Translations under genes and position numbers: made by a program | Assembly (NCBI GenBank): GCA_030147525.1 | Contig: JASBVF010000053.1 | Coordinates: 1-64,000, forward strand | DNA from: Bacteroidota bacterium | GTDB lineage: Bacteria > Bacteroidota > Bacteroidia > Chitinophagales > Saprospiraceae | Length of the DNA: 64,000 nucleotides | Direction of reading: 5' to 3' | The notes under the pieces: model-generated | Told to the model about the DNA's origin: nothing | The model's input: the letters and a program-made list of their open reading frames with translations, nothing else | The model's database searches: none | Shown: positions 34,290 to 43,846 of the stretch, piece by piece | How positions within the stretch are numbered: position 1 is the stretch's first letter | Layout: each line of letters opens with the position of its first letter

Positions 34290-35628
34290 TTTTTATAAAA
34301 ACAGGCAACCAAAATAGCAGAAAACATAACGCTGTCCCCACCAGGTTCACCGTTAGCAAGTCGCCGTATTTGCCCGCAAAAAAAACAAAATCCGGGGGAA
34401 TCCAGCCCATCGCCAAAACGATTCCCGCCGCAATGCCCGCCCAAACCGGCAGGTGAAACGACAGCTTCGGCACTTTTTTGTTCCAAAATAAAAACACGGG
34501 CGCCAGCCCCAGCACCATCGTCCCGCTGATTGTCGTTGCAGAGAGGATGGTGGGATTGAGAAACACCGGGATCGTACCGATGACCGTGATCGCCACCATC
34601 GCCCATCGCCCACGGCTGACGGAAGCATTTTCGGCTTTGCCCAGGTCGACCACCGCCAGTTTCGAAAACGAAGCAAATGCCGAATCCAGCGTCGAACCCG
34701 CCGAGGTGACCATAATGAAATTCATCACCAGCATCATCCCGACGCCCAGCGATTTGCTCACCTCGACCGCCGCCTGGCCTTCCATGCCCCGGAAGCTGCC
34801 GTAAATGCCGACAAAACTGAACAGCGTGATGCAGACGAAGCCAATCACCGTCGCCCAGATGTAACTTTTCAGCGTCACCTTCGGCGGAGCGATGAAACCC
34901 CGGTCCGTCAGCACCGGATCGTGGAACGGGTAGCTGAAAACCTGCACCAGTGCCACCAGCAGCAGGTTGATGCCTCCCGACAGCGTCCATTCGCCGGAAG
35001 TCACAAATTTGCCCACGTCGCCGTTTTCTTTCGGGATCAAAACACCGAGGATGATGAACAGCAGCACCCCGAATAGCGCCATTTGGATCAAATCCGTCAG
35101 CAATGAACTGCGCAAGCCGCCTTTCAGCGAGTAGGCCAGCGTGAGCCCGGTAAAAACCAGCACGGCGGCGTAGTAATTTCCGCTGCCCTGCTCGCCGAAG
35201 TAGCTCCCGATCACCATCGTGTTCGACCAAACTTCGTTGAAAAGCCGGATACCGATCAGCAGTGAAAACAATACGACCGCTCCACGCCCGAATTTGGTCC
35301 TTAAAAACTGATGAATGCTTAAGAAACCGCCCCGCACCCGCATGCGGTAAATCACCACGCCCGCCACCAGAAAACTCAGGTAGTACGTCGCATATGCCAC
35401 CCCGCCCACCAGCCCGAATTCAAGGCCCAGGTTCGCTGCATTCGTGATGGATTTCGCAAAAATCCAGGAGATCACGAGGCTGCTGGTCAGCAACCAGAAG
35501 TTCGGCTGCCGGTCGTCCACATCTGCCTGGAAAAACTCTTTCACCGTCTTCGATAGCGGTGAAATCAGTACCAGCGCCAGCGTGGCGATGACGATGATGA
35601 GCCATTGGTAGAGTTGGATGTTGTGCAT
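34276..35628 (-). CDS. Sodium:solute symporter-like transporter
   Basis: 450 residues with about 12 transmembrane helices. SSS-family marks are seen in FAKSITNAANLGLEFGLVGG, FLSIHQFLRTKFGRGAVVLFS, YSLKGGLRSSLLTDLIQMAL and the helix-8 region FIMVTSAGSTLDSAFASFSK. It is shorter than SGLT-like members. The substrate is unknown. The gene is directly upstream of, and overlaps, the phosphoesterase-fold gene, and lies beside SusC/SusD genes on the same strand, which suggests uptake of products from that system. Confidence 0.85.
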   Translation of the reverse strand: MHNIQLYQWLIIVIATLALVLISPLSKTVKEFFQADVDDRQPNFWLLTSSLVISWIFAKSITNAANLGLEFGLVGGVAYATYYLSFLVAGVVIYRMRVRGGFLSIHQFLRTKFGRGAVVLFSLLIGIRLFNEVWSNTMVIGSYFGEQGSGNYYAAVLVFTGLTLAYSLKGGLRSSLLTDLIQMALFGVLLFIILGVLIPKENGDVGKFVTSGEWTLSGGINLLLVALVQVFSYPFHDPVLTDRGFIAPPKVTLKSYIWATVIGFVCITLFSFVGIYGSFRGMEGQAAVEVSKSLGVGMMLVMNFIMVTSAGSTLDSAFASFSKLAVVDLGKAENASVSRGRWAMVAITVIGTIPVFLNPTILSATTISGTMVLGLAPVFLFWNKKVPKLSFHLPVWAGIAAGIVLAMGWIPPDFVFFAGKYGDLLTVNLVGTALCFLLFWLPVFIKNDER

Positions 35629-35653
35629 TTGTTGGGTTTGTTCGGTACTTCAA

Positions 35654-35736
35654 ATCAAAAATCAAAAATCACAAATCGAAGAATCACAAATCCAACTGAT
35701 TTAAGATTCTTCGATTTGTGATTTTTGATTTTTGAT
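35654..35736. repeat. Inverted repeat, 32-bp perfect stem (word E, copy 1)
   Basis: The left arm 35654-35685 and right arm 35705-35736 are exact reverse complements built from ATCAAAAATCACAAATCG-type words. The 19-nt loop contains AAATCCAACTGATTTAA. Copy 2 (37252-37338) shares both the word and the loop. It lies between the susD-like gene and the symporter gene. Confidence 0.9.
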
Positions 35737-35756
35737 CGGGGGCGGCCAAGCCGTTT

Positions 35757-37193
35757 TTATTTCTCCCACCACCCCTTTGCATCCAGGTTATCCCCGCCCA
35801 TGCGGCTCACCGCCTCCTGGTAATTCGCCGCATTCAGCGCCTGTTCGGGGGTGGGGTAGAGGTATCGGACGGGCAGTTGGTCGTTGTTCAGATTTTCCAC
35901 TGCGACCATGAATTCAGGGAACCCCGTGCGGCGGTGTTCCAGCCAGCCTTCGTAGCCGACGAGCATGGAGGCCAGCCATTTCTGCGTGATGATTTTTTTC
36001 AAAACATTCTGACCGCCCAATGCCACATTGGTTTGGGTCAAATAACCGGCCGGCATTTCCGCTTTGAAATAATCGAAACTGGAACGGATGCCCTCTTCGT
36101 AAAACTCCGCCGGCGCAGCGGAAATCCAGCCATTCATCGCCGCCTCCGCCAGCGCAAACTGCACCTCGCTGTACAACATGAAAACCGCATCCACGCCGTC
36201 CGGCTGTTCCCGGAAGATCGGGCCGGGCAGCGAAATTTCACTAAAATCATAATCGCCACGGGTGGCAGGGCCGACGCCGTTGATGATGCCGGTAAACTCG
36301 GGCGAACCGGCTGCCACGCTTTTCTCAGAAGGCCGGAACCAGACTGCCTGACGAGGGTCGTTCAAATCTTCCAGCACATTTTCGATGGTCAGACTCATGC
36401 GCACGTCGCCGAAGTCGCCTGAGCGAATGTTGTGCACGAACCACTGGTTGGGCGCTGAGGCCAGGTACGGAACGAGGGCGTTGTCCGCATTGCTCTGCAT
36501 GATTTTGCCTTCGGTAAAAAGCTGGTTAACCTCCACACTCACGTCCACTTGTTTTGAAATGCGCAACAGGTAGCGCAGCCGCAGCGAGTTTGCGAAGCGA
36601 ATCCACTGCTCCAGGTCGCCGCCGTACATCACGTCGCCCTTGACTTGTACGCCGTTTTTGTTCTGTTCCAAAATTTCGACGGCCTGCCGCAGCGTGGCGA
36701 GAATGCCATTTTCGCCGGTGTAAATGTCCTCCTGCGTGTCATATTTCGGAGCAAAGTTGCCCTCGCTCACACCCTTCAACGCCTCGGAGTACGGTACATC
36801 GCCCCAAAGGTCGGTCAGCGTAGAGATGAGGAACGCCCGCATCACAAGCGCAACGCCGGTGTAGCCCCGGTTCTGCTCGTCGCCCAATTCAATGAGCGTT
36901 TGCACGTCGTTGAGCAGATGGTAGGTTTTATCCCAAAGCTCCTGGTTAGCCCGGAGGTCCCAGCGGTCAATTTCGTTAAAATCCTTGCGTGCCGTGAGCT
37001 GACCGAGTTGGTTGCCGGCGTTCCAGGCATCCACGGCGTTGTTGTTCGCCGCATTCCAGACGATGTTGGTCAGCAGGAATTGCGGGTTCACCGCCACCGG
37101 CACGTTGGGATTGGTGTTGATTTCTTCGAAGTCCTTTGTGCAGGCAGTGAAGAGGAAGATGACGGAGATTATTGATAAAAATTGAAGTTTCAT
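35757..37193 (-). CDS. SusD/RagB-type nutrient-binding lipoprotein
   Basis: 478 residues with a lipoprotein signal (IISVIFLFTACTKDFEEINT). SusD-like features include the helical TPR-like part (ELWDKTYHLLNDVQTLIEL, VMRAFLISTLTDLWGDVPYSEAL). The C-terminal part, KKIITQKWLASMLVGYEGWL and EHRRTGFPEF, and the Tyr-rich LPVRYLYP resemble the SusD-like_2 subgroup. It forms the lid over the SusC-type channel encoded upstream. No glycoside hydrolase lies beside it, so peptide or other substrates are possible. Confidence 0.92.
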   Translation of the reverse strand: MKLQFLSIISVIFLFTACTKDFEEINTNPNVPVAVNPQFLLTNIVWNAANNNAVDAWNAGNQLGQLTARKDFNEIDRWDLRANQELWDKTYHLLNDVQTLIELGDEQNRGYTGVALVMRAFLISTLTDLWGDVPYSEALKGVSEGNFAPKYDTQEDIYTGENGILATLRQAVEILEQNKNGVQVKGDVMYGGDLEQWIRFANSLRLRYLLRISKQVDVSVEVNQLFTEGKIMQSNADNALVPYLASAPNQWFVHNIRSGDFGDVRMSLTIENVLEDLNDPRQAVWFRPSEKSVAAGSPEFTGIINGVGPATRGDYDFSEISLPGPIFREQPDGVDAVFMLYSEVQFALAEAAMNGWISAAPAEFYEEGIRSSFDYFKAEMPAGYLTQTNVALGGQNVLKKIITQKWLASMLVGYEGWLEHRRTGFPEFMVAVENLNNDQLPVRYLYPTPEQALNAANYQEAVSRMGGDNLDAKGWWEK

Positions 37194-37251
37194 TTTTTCT
37201 TTTTTGATTAAAAGTCAATAACTGACTTGCTTCGGGTTTCTGTCAGGTGGA

Positions 37252-37338
37252 AAATCAAAAATCACAAATCAAGAATCGAAGAATCTTAAATCCGACTGAT
37301 TTATGATTCTTCGATTCTTGATTTGTGATTTTTGATTT
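37252..37338. repeat. Inverted repeat, 34-bp perfect stem (word E, copy 2)
   Basis: Arms 37252-37285 and 37305-37338 are exact reverse complements; the loop AAATCCGACTGATTTAT is nearly that of copy 1. It occupies the susC-susD gap and may lower or modulate the susD message relative to susC. Confidence 0.9.
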
Positions 37339-37362
37339 CACTTAAAGAGCAGTTTTTCAAAA

Positions 37363-40300
37363 TCAAAATTTAAGCCCCAAACTCACCCCGTAACTCCTGC
37401 TCGACGGATAACTCATATCCTCCACGCCCTGTGCAAAACTGCGGCCCTGCATAGCGTTGAGTTCCGGGTCAAAATGAGGGTTGTCGGTCCAAAGTGCCAG
37501 GTTTCTTCCGATCAAAGAAACGCGAAGGTCAGCCATGCCGGACTGTTTCAAAAAAGCAGCCGGCAGCGTGTAGCCGATACGCACTTCCCGGAGTTTCAGG
37601 TAAGTCGCATCCCAGAGCGCATTCGCCTCGTTATCCCGGTCGAAATACTGGTCGTAGTAGCTGGCAGCGGGGATAGCTTTCGTGTTTTCCACCCACTGCG
37701 GGTTCTCGGCAGTGCCCACGTTGACGATGCCGTCGCCGACGATGCCGGTCTCCCGGCCAATAGCTGAATTTTCCAGTACCCCCGAAGTGGTGGCAATGGC
37801 GTAAAGCCGGGAAACGATCGTGCCGCCGTGACGGTAATCGAACAGGAACCCGAAATTGAACGGCCCGTAACGGAAATCACTGCCCAGGCCGAGGATGAAA
37901 TCAGGGTTGTAATTGCCGAGCAAACGCAGGTTCGGATCTTTCACCGGGTTGCCGTTCTGGTCGTACACGTGGCGGCCATTCACCGTTTTGAAGCCGGTGC
38001 CGAACATGTTGCCAATACTGCCGCCTTCCTCTGCGATGAAATACACGGCCCGGTCGCTCCGGTCGTACACCCGTGCGAAGCCGGTGACGTACTGCTGAAT
38101 GCCTTCCGGCAGCCGCTCCACTGTGTTTTTATTTCTGGTGAAAACAACGAACATGTTCCAGGTAAATTTGTCCCGCACCATCGGGCTGACATTGAGCATC
38201 AGCTCGACGCCCTGGTTGCGGATGTTGCCCCCGTTCACGATGCGGCTGCTGAAACCGCTCGACGACGAAACCGGCAGTTCCACGATCTGGTCCCGGCTGT
38301 TGTTGTTGTAGTACGTCAGGTCGATGCCGATGCGGTTGCGCAGCAGGCGAATGTCCGTACCCACCTCGAATGAGTTGGTGGATTCAGGCCGGAAGCTGCT
38401 GTTTCTCAATAAAATATCATTGCTCACCGTCGGGTTGCCGCCGTAAGGGTTGCCGAAAACGAAACTGTTCGTGTAGTTGAACGGATCGGTGTCGTTGCCG
38501 ACGACGGCGTAGCTGAGGCGGACTTTTGCGAAGTCGATCATCGATGGCAGTTGAACGAATTCATTCAAAACACCGCTAAGCGAAGCTGACCAATAAGCGA
38601 ATGAGTTTTCATCCGGCGGTAGCGTGCTTGACCAATCGTTGCGGAGGCTGAGGTCGAGGAAGAGGCCGTTGTTGAATCCTACCTGGCCGAGGGCGTAGAG
38701 GCTGTTCACTCTTTTTTGCTGGTCAAACTGGCGGACCTGCAAAGGCACCCGGCTGTTTTCAAAATTGTAAACACCCGGCACGGAAAGCTCTGTAGCCATC
38801 AGCATTTTATAACTCGTCTGCTGATCCATCCGGTTGCCGCCGGCGGAAATGTTGAACGACCACTGGTCGCTCACCCGGCGTTCGTATTTTAACAAAAAGT
38901 CCGTGTTGATCTCCCGGAAGTCTACGAGGTCCTCCCGGTAAGCGCCGTTGCGGAAGCGCTGGGAACTGAAGGCCCGGCGGCTGGCCCGCACGTCGTCGTA
39001 GTTGTCCATGCCCGAGCGGATGGTGAGGCTCAGATTTTCAGTGAAATCGTAGGTGGCGGAGAGGTTGCCGAGCAGCCGGTTTTTGTTAAAACCATTCGTG
39101 TTTTCGTAGAGGGCGAAGTAAGGATTGTCCATCCAGGTATAGTTGTAGTTGAACTGTTGTACGCCCTCCTGGCCTGCCTGCCAGTAATCTTTCAGGGAAT
39201 TCATATCCACCTGCCGGCCCATCCAGGTGAAGAGGTAGAGCATATTTTCGCTGCCGTAGCCAGTGGCCGGGCGGTTGGTGCTTTCGGAGTTGATGTAGTT
39301 GAAATAGGAGCGAAATTTCAGCTTGTCCGTCAGTTGGTAACCGCCGCTGAGGGAGACGGAATTGCGCTTCAGGTCGGTATTCGGCACGATGCCTTCGTTG
39401 TCGAAGTTGGTGTAGGAAAGGCGGAAATAGCCCAGATCATTGGAACCGCTGAGCGCCACGTTGTTGATGAGCGTGCGGCCCGTTTCAAAAAAGTTTCGGA
39501 CGTTGTTCGGGTTGGGTGAAAACGGGGTAGGGGTGATGGCATTGCCGTTGCGGGCGATGACGTCGCCGGCTCTGACGATGTTGCCGTTCACATCCGTCGA
39601 TGGGCTATCGAATTGTGGGATAAATTGCCCCAGCATTTCCGGGCCGTAGCTGCGGATACCGTCGTCGAAGGTGCCTGCGCCGTCGCCGTTTTCATAAGAA
39701 AACTGGCCGCCGCTACCTTGCCCGTAGCGGTTTTGGTATTGCGGCATGGTGAGTGGCGTTTCAAAGGTCACGCTGCTGTTTACACTGACGCCGATGCCCC
39801 GTTGGCCCTTGCCGGTCTTGGTTTTGATCACCACAACGCCGTTAGCGCCCCGTGCGCCATAAAGTGCCGTAGCACCTGCGCCCCGGAGGATGGTCACGGA
39901 CTCGATGTCGTCGGGGCTAAGTTCGGCGGCCCCGTTGCCGTAGTCCACCTCCTGAAAACCGGCGGCGGTGTTGTCCGTGTCATTGTTGAGAATTTCGTTG
40001 GAAATAGGCACGCCATCCACGACGAAGAGCGCTTCATTGCGCCCGGAGAGCGACGACTCGCCCCGGATAACGATGCGTGAGGAAGAACCAACCCCGGAAG
40101 CGCCGTTGTTGATCTGGACCCCGGCGAGACGCCCGGAAAGGCCGTTGACGAGATTGTCGGGGCGGACGTAGCTGAATTCAGCGCCGTCGATTTCCTGCAC
40201 GGCGTAGCCGAGGGCTTTGGTCTGCCGTTCGATGCCGAGGGCGGTGACGACGATCTCACTGAGCTGGCCGGTGGCGGGGCGCAGGGAGATTTCTACTTTT

Positions 40301-40569
40301 TCATGTTGAAAGACTTCTTGCTCCATGGTTTCGTAACCGAGGAAGGAAATTTCGAAGATGACTGGCAGTTTTGCTACCTGGATCGTAAAGTTTCCGGCAG
40401 CGTTGACGATTGTTCCGTTACCCGTAGACTTTTCAAGTACAGCTGCCCCGGGGAGTGGGTCGCCGGTGGAGGCGTCTTTTACAATGCCTTGTATCTCAAT
40501 GTTTTGACAAAAAGAAAAAACGGAAAATGTCAGGAAGTTAAGCAGGAGGAAAAATTGTTTCACAGACAT
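37363..40569 (-). CDS. SusC/RagA-type TonB-linked outer-membrane protein
   Basis: 1068 residues. A signal peptide (FFLLLNFLTFSVFSFCQ) is followed by a CarboxypepD_reg-like domain (GIVKDASTGDPLPGAAVLEK). The SusC-type plug has VTALGIERQTKALGYAVQEI, SGRLAGVQINNGASGVGSS and LFVVDGVPISNEILNND; DDIESVTILRGAGATALYGARGANGVV is the family hallmark, then the barrel to LGLKF. It partners the susD-like gene downstream. I start at MSVKQFF (40569); an in-frame Met ten codons upstream (40599) is possible. Confidence 0.94.
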   Translation of the reverse strand: MSVKQFFLLLNFLTFSVFSFCQNIEIQGIVKDASTGDPLPGAAVLEKSTGNGTIVNAAGNFTIQVAKLPVIFEISFLGYETMEQEVFQHEKVEISLRPATGQLSEIVVTALGIERQTKALGYAVQEIDGAEFSYVRPDNLVNGLSGRLAGVQINNGASGVGSSSRIVIRGESSLSGRNEALFVVDGVPISNEILNNDTDNTAAGFQEVDYGNGAAELSPDDIESVTILRGAGATALYGARGANGVVVIKTKTGKGQRGIGVSVNSSVTFETPLTMPQYQNRYGQGSGGQFSYENGDGAGTFDDGIRSYGPEMLGQFIPQFDSPSTDVNGNIVRAGDVIARNGNAITPTPFSPNPNNVRNFFETGRTLINNVALSGSNDLGYFRLSYTNFDNEGIVPNTDLKRNSVSLSGGYQLTDKLKFRSYFNYINSESTNRPATGYGSENMLYLFTWMGRQVDMNSLKDYWQAGQEGVQQFNYNYTWMDNPYFALYENTNGFNKNRLLGNLSATYDFTENLSLTIRSGMDNYDDVRASRRAFSSQRFRNGAYREDLVDFREINTDFLLKYERRVSDQWSFNISAGGNRMDQQTSYKMLMATELSVPGVYNFENSRVPLQVRQFDQQKRVNSLYALGQVGFNNGLFLDLSLRNDWSSTLPPDENSFAYWSASLSGVLNEFVQLPSMIDFAKVRLSYAVVGNDTDPFNYTNSFVFGNPYGGNPTVSNDILLRNSSFRPESTNSFEVGTDIRLLRNRIGIDLTYYNNNSRDQIVELPVSSSSGFSSRIVNGGNIRNQGVELMLNVSPMVRDKFTWNMFVVFTRNKNTVERLPEGIQQYVTGFARVYDRSDRAVYFIAEEGGSIGNMFGTGFKTVNGRHVYDQNGNPVKDPNLRLLGNYNPDFILGLGSDFRYGPFNFGFLFDYRHGGTIVSRLYAIATTSGVLENSAIGRETGIVGDGIVNVGTAENPQWVENTKAIPAASYYDQYFDRDNEANALWDATYLKLREVRIGYTLPAAFLKQSGMADLRVSLIGRNLALWTDNPHFDPELNAMQGRSFAQGVEDMSYPSSRSYGVSLGLKF

Positions 40570-40726
40570 GTTTTTAAGTTTAGAAAAGATTGCATACACT
40601 GACCATAAATACGAAAGTCAGATCAGAACGGTTTTTCATCATAGCATAAACCAACCCGGTACGCCATGACAGCGGGTCAGTAGTTTGTTTATTCAGATGA
40701 CATTTTAGGAGGTGAGTCCGGGAGTT

Positions 40727-41425
40727 TTAGCGTAGTTGTGGCGGCGCCCGCAGGTGAAATTGATAGGCTGGAAAAACCGGAGCAAGGAACTGCCCGGCGA
40801 GTGGAAAATCTTCGGCGGTATGCCGGAGGATGTTTAAAAGGACTTTTTTCAGGGCAGAGCCCTGTTGTATGTTTTGCAGAGCCTGGATAAGGCTGGCCTC
40901 ATCGTCGGCATCGATGGCTGGGGGAAGGCAGTTAATGGAATGGCCTCCGGTGTGCCGGAGTAAAGATTCGAGCAGGTTTCCGGTTTGCCAGGGTAAATGC
41001 TCGAACTTGTTTTTATTAAAACACCGGGCTTTCAGTCCGAGCAAATACACCCCTCCATCTTTGCTGGGGCCTATCACAAAATCATTTATCAGCAAGCGCT
41101 GAATCGCTTTTTTCAAAAGACTCTGCGATAGAGAAAGGCAGTCGTTGCCGATGGCGACGACGTTTTCGTAGCCAAGTTGGAAAGTGCTTTCGATAGCGTT
41201 GGCGAAGCGTTCGCCAAAAGTTGAGCCTCTTTGCTGCGCTCCTGTCAACACAACGACCGGCACGCCGGCTGAAGCAGCCACTTTTCGGGCATTTGCATTG
41301 AGCAGTCTGGCAATCTTACACCGGGAATGATGATGCAGATGGGCCCCGAAGTTTTTCACCCTGGCTTCTTCATGACCTGACCGGATGAAAAGCAAAACTG
41401 CTGTATTGGGCTGTTGTGGAGGCAT
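40727..41425 (-). CDS. DUF2064 family putative glycosyl/nucleotidyl transferase
   Basis: 232 residues from the Met before PPQQPNTAVLLFIRSG. The family has a GT-A/nucleotidyltransferase-like fold. Visible marks are RGSTFGERFANAIESTF, VAIGNDCLSLSQSLLKKAI (family GDD/GND-CP motif) and IGPSKDGGVYLLGL, which matches the GPxxDGGYYLIGL signature. Related genes sit with glycosyltransferases and radical SAM proteins, but none is adjacent here. The first 21 codons of the longer frame (to 41488) are not conserved-looking. Confidence 0.8.
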   Translation of the reverse strand: MPPQQPNTAVLLFIRSGHEEARVKNFGAHLHHHSRCKIARLLNANARKVAASAGVPVVVLTGAQQRGSTFGERFANAIESTFQLGYENVVAIGNDCLSLSQSLLKKAIQRLLINDFVIGPSKDGGVYLLGLKARCFNKNKFEHLPWQTGNLLESLLRHTGGHSINCLPPAIDADDEASLIQALQNIQQGSALKKVLLNILRHTAEDFPLAGQFLAPVFPAYQFHLRAPPQLR

Positions 41426-41636
41426 TATGTTTTTGTTGGCGCTAATGTAGAAAGCTCTCGCTGAAGCAGAATGTCCCGACTGGGACAAAATGAAAATTTT
41501 TGAATTGCCGTGTAATTAAAGGACTTTTTATGTAAAATTAAATTTTGTAAATAATTTAAATTACAGCAATATATGTTGTAGGGAGTGAAAAGTTGGAATT
41601 ATAAGTGTTGAATAGTGCAAAACTTGAATTTATTCT

Positions 41637-41644
41637 TAACTTTG
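41637..41644 (+). promoter_or_regulatory. -7 box upstream of a small gene
   Basis: TAACTTTG fits TAnnTTTG exactly. It lies in an AT-rich 304-bp gap (41426-41729) otherwise without features, 85 nt before the ATG at 41730. A TTG with ideal spacing is not obvious (nearest 41608-41610, 26 bases away). Confidence 0.4.
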
Positions 41645-41729
41645 CCCCGCTTGTTACCCATGATATATCCAATAGCGAAATCGCCTATTCAGTTTTAAAT
41701 CAATTTTCTCACTTTTAAATCCGTGCGCT

Positions 41730-41918
41730 ATGGATAAAGTCAATTCTAAAAAATTAACTGCTCTGATTTCCCGGTTGACTGTTGCAGCCAACAAGGCAAT
41801 CAAAACGAAGAATGAACATCAAGACTCACGGAAACACTATTTCGCATCTGATTATCACAGGTCTATTAAAATGAACATTAACGAACAGAATTTACATTCT
41901 GCAAAGTTGATCAAGTAA
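41730..41918 (+). CDS. Small basic hypothetical protein
   Basis: 62 residues, Lys/His/Asn-rich (MDKVNSKKLTALISRLTVAA), with no signal or membrane segment. A -7 box upstream and a strong terminator 50 bp downstream frame it as a separate transcription unit. No family is recognised. It could instead be the non-coding part of a small RNA; the coding call rests on the framing signals. Confidence 0.45.
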   Translation: MDKVNSKKLTALISRLTVAANKAIKTKNEHQDSRKHYFASDYHRSIKMNINEQNLHSAKLIK

Positions 41919-41969
41919 ATTTCAGGAAATACTCACACTTTTCCTGAAATTCAATCTGATCATAATCAC

Positions 41970-42002
41970 AAAAAAAGGCTGCCGGTATTCCGGCAGCCTT
42001 TT
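41970..42002. terminator. Bidirectional intrinsic terminator
   Basis: GGCTGCCGG (41977-41985) pairs perfectly with CCGGCAGCC (41990-41998) around TATT. Seven A precede and four T follow. It serves the convergent small gene and the lipoprotein gene. Confidence 0.85.
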
Positions 42003-42023
42003 GTATTTTCCATACAAGCAGGC

Positions 42024-43217
42024 TTAAATCATGATCCTGCTCCTGGCAATTTTATCTTTCACAACCGGCTTTAGTAAATCGGCCGCCTGCAGAATCAAAT
42101 GTTCGCTGGTAGGAAACGGCACGGGCCGATTGCCAATCTTCCTCTTGGATTCCTCAGTCAGGGCTCTCCTGTCGCCGTCGAAGGTGGCGGCGTAGTTCTC
42201 AAAAATGGCATCTACGGCGATCGGGTCGGTGTAAATAATCTCCCGTTCACGGTTGTCGTAAAACTCCAGAATCCCTCCCACATGTGCGGCTTTGCGCTGG
42301 TAGGTTTCAAAAACCCTTGCTTTGATAAGCACCTTTTTAGGCACTTTTATATCGTTGCCGCTGCTGTCTTTCGCCACATTGCCATTTTTGTCCAGCACGT
42401 ACTCGAAGCCATCTTCGATGGTTTTGTCGTCCACATATTCCCGCTCCTTGACCATTTCAGGGGAGACGTCGATGTCCGTGAGGCGCATCCTGACGGTGTA
42501 GTCGTAGGACAGTCCCTTCTCGGGGTTGAGGTGAACGGTGCGCCAGTTCCGGTCGAGGTCACGGACGCTGATGCGTTTGATCTCCTGCTCAAAGTCTTTG
42601 GGCAAAACCACCCTCGCATCATTTTCCATGCTGAAAAGCACGTACACGGTGCCGAGTTCCTGCGCACGGTTCATCAGACGGTCTTCGTCTTTGTAGTTTT
42701 TGTAGTACCGCTTTATTTTTTCAAAGTTGTCGTAGGCTGAGCGGGCGGCGGGTTTGTCGCCCCGCTCGGCAATGGTCATGAGTCGCTTCCCTTCTTTGTA
42801 GTAAAATTCAGCGGCTTTTTCCTTGGATTCCAGCTCCAGATCTTCGACTTTGACAAACTTGAAATCGGCTTTGTATCCGTCCTTGGAATACAACGGAAGC
42901 AATGGCTCAATGAGCTGCTGCCGGCGGCTGATGCGCTGATGGATGTTGTTGATTTTGACCCAGTTTTCATCCCGGCCTTCTTTTTCCAGTACTTTGATTT
43001 CCCGCATGTCGGTATGCGTGACCCGTGCAAATGCTTCTTCCAGGGCTTTGACATACTTCGTTTTTTTCTTCTTTTTTCCTGAAAGTTTGCGGACGCTCAG
43101 GCTGACGGCGTCGTCGAAGCGACCCCTTTCAACGAGCTTCATCGGGTTGGTGCAGGAGCTGGTTATCAGAATGGCTAACAGCGCCGGGAAGATTGTTTTA
43201 ATGGTTGCTACTCTCAT
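42024..43217 (-). CDS. Hypothetical lipoprotein
   Basis: 397 residues with a lipoprotein signal (PALLAILITSSCTNPMKL). The mature part starts with a helical, very basic stretch (LSGKKKKKTKYVKALEEAF) resembling TPR-like helices, and continues through AAEFYYKEGKRLMTIAERG. The second half is beta-rich (YTVRMRLTDIDVSPEMVKER, GILEFYDNREREIIYTD). I do not recognise a named family. It is probably periplasmic or outer-membrane anchored. Confidence 0.7.
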   Translation of the reverse strand: MRVATIKTIFPALLAILITSSCTNPMKLVERGRFDDAVSLSVRKLSGKKKKKTKYVKALEEAFARVTHTDMREIKVLEKEGRDENWVKINNIHQRISRRQQLIEPLLPLYSKDGYKADFKFVKVEDLELESKEKAAEFYYKEGKRLMTIAERGDKPAARSAYDNFEKIKRYYKNYKDEDRLMNRAQELGTVYVLFSMENDARVVLPKDFEQEIKRISVRDLDRNWRTVHLNPEKGLSYDYTVRMRLTDIDVSPEMVKEREYVDDKTIEDGFEYVLDKNGNVAKDSSGNDIKVPKKVLIKARVFETYQRKAAHVGGILEFYDNREREIIYTDPIAVDAIFENYAATFDGDRRALTEESKRKIGNRPVPFPTSEHLILQAADLLKPVVKDKIARSRIMI

Positions 43218-43846
43218 GGCTCTTTTCGTTTTGGCGTGAAAAAATAGTTCGGGTCTGTATTTCGTAGTCTGTGTTGAATTTTAAGGCAAGGTATCTGTAA
43301 AACCACATGTGCGGTATAAATAGTCCGTTAAAAAATTTGAAGACCGGGTTAATTAGAGCCTGGCTGAAAGGCTGAATTGTTAAATTTGATAATCGTTAAC
43401 AGAATTGAAATCCAGCGATCAGCTTTCGAATCCTTTGATTTTCATCCCCGGAAGTTTACCTTTTTTTACCGGGAAAGTCGCAGCAAATACCCTGCACTGA
43501 AAAGGATACCGTGGTTTTTTATAAAGCCATTCGGAGACTGTTCGTTCGTTAAGGGAAGCAGGCCAAGGTTGTAACGAATATCGGTGACCAGATGCTCTTT
43601 CCTGCCATGCCTTTCCTTCTTGGGGTGAGAGGAGTTGAATGACCCAAGTTGATGGTTGGATAATGTTCCGGCCATGTCTAATTTTAAATTAGTAAATTTT
43701 ATATAGCACCGTTTAGGATAGTCTTTCCCTGAAAATACCCTTCGGAACCTATTAACCACTTAATCGAACACAACAAACACGCAAGCGAACGCAGGAACCC
43801 ACGTTGAGGAATACCAAAACTTCCACCTTATTTCAGAAAAAACACA
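43218..43846. other. Non-coding interval downstream of the TIR gene
   Basis: 629 bp with no supported gene. Two short frames (43377-43574 plus, 43466-43759 minus) overlap each other and have no family features or plausible start signals. The part near 43680-43760 is AT-rich and could hold a promoter. Nothing repetitive was seen. Confidence 0.4.

Noticed and set aside
40303-40602. Plus-strand 99-codon frame at the susC 5' end
   Set aside because: It is antisense to the signal peptide and CarboxypepD_reg-like domain of the SusC-type gene.
41970-42002. Possible member of the intergenic inverted-repeat family
   Set aside because: A nine-bp GC stem with A- and T-runs and no internal word period is an ordinary intrinsic terminator.
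43377-43759. Two short overlapping frames, one on each strand
   Set aside because: Neither has family features, a good start or company; the region is treated as non-coding.
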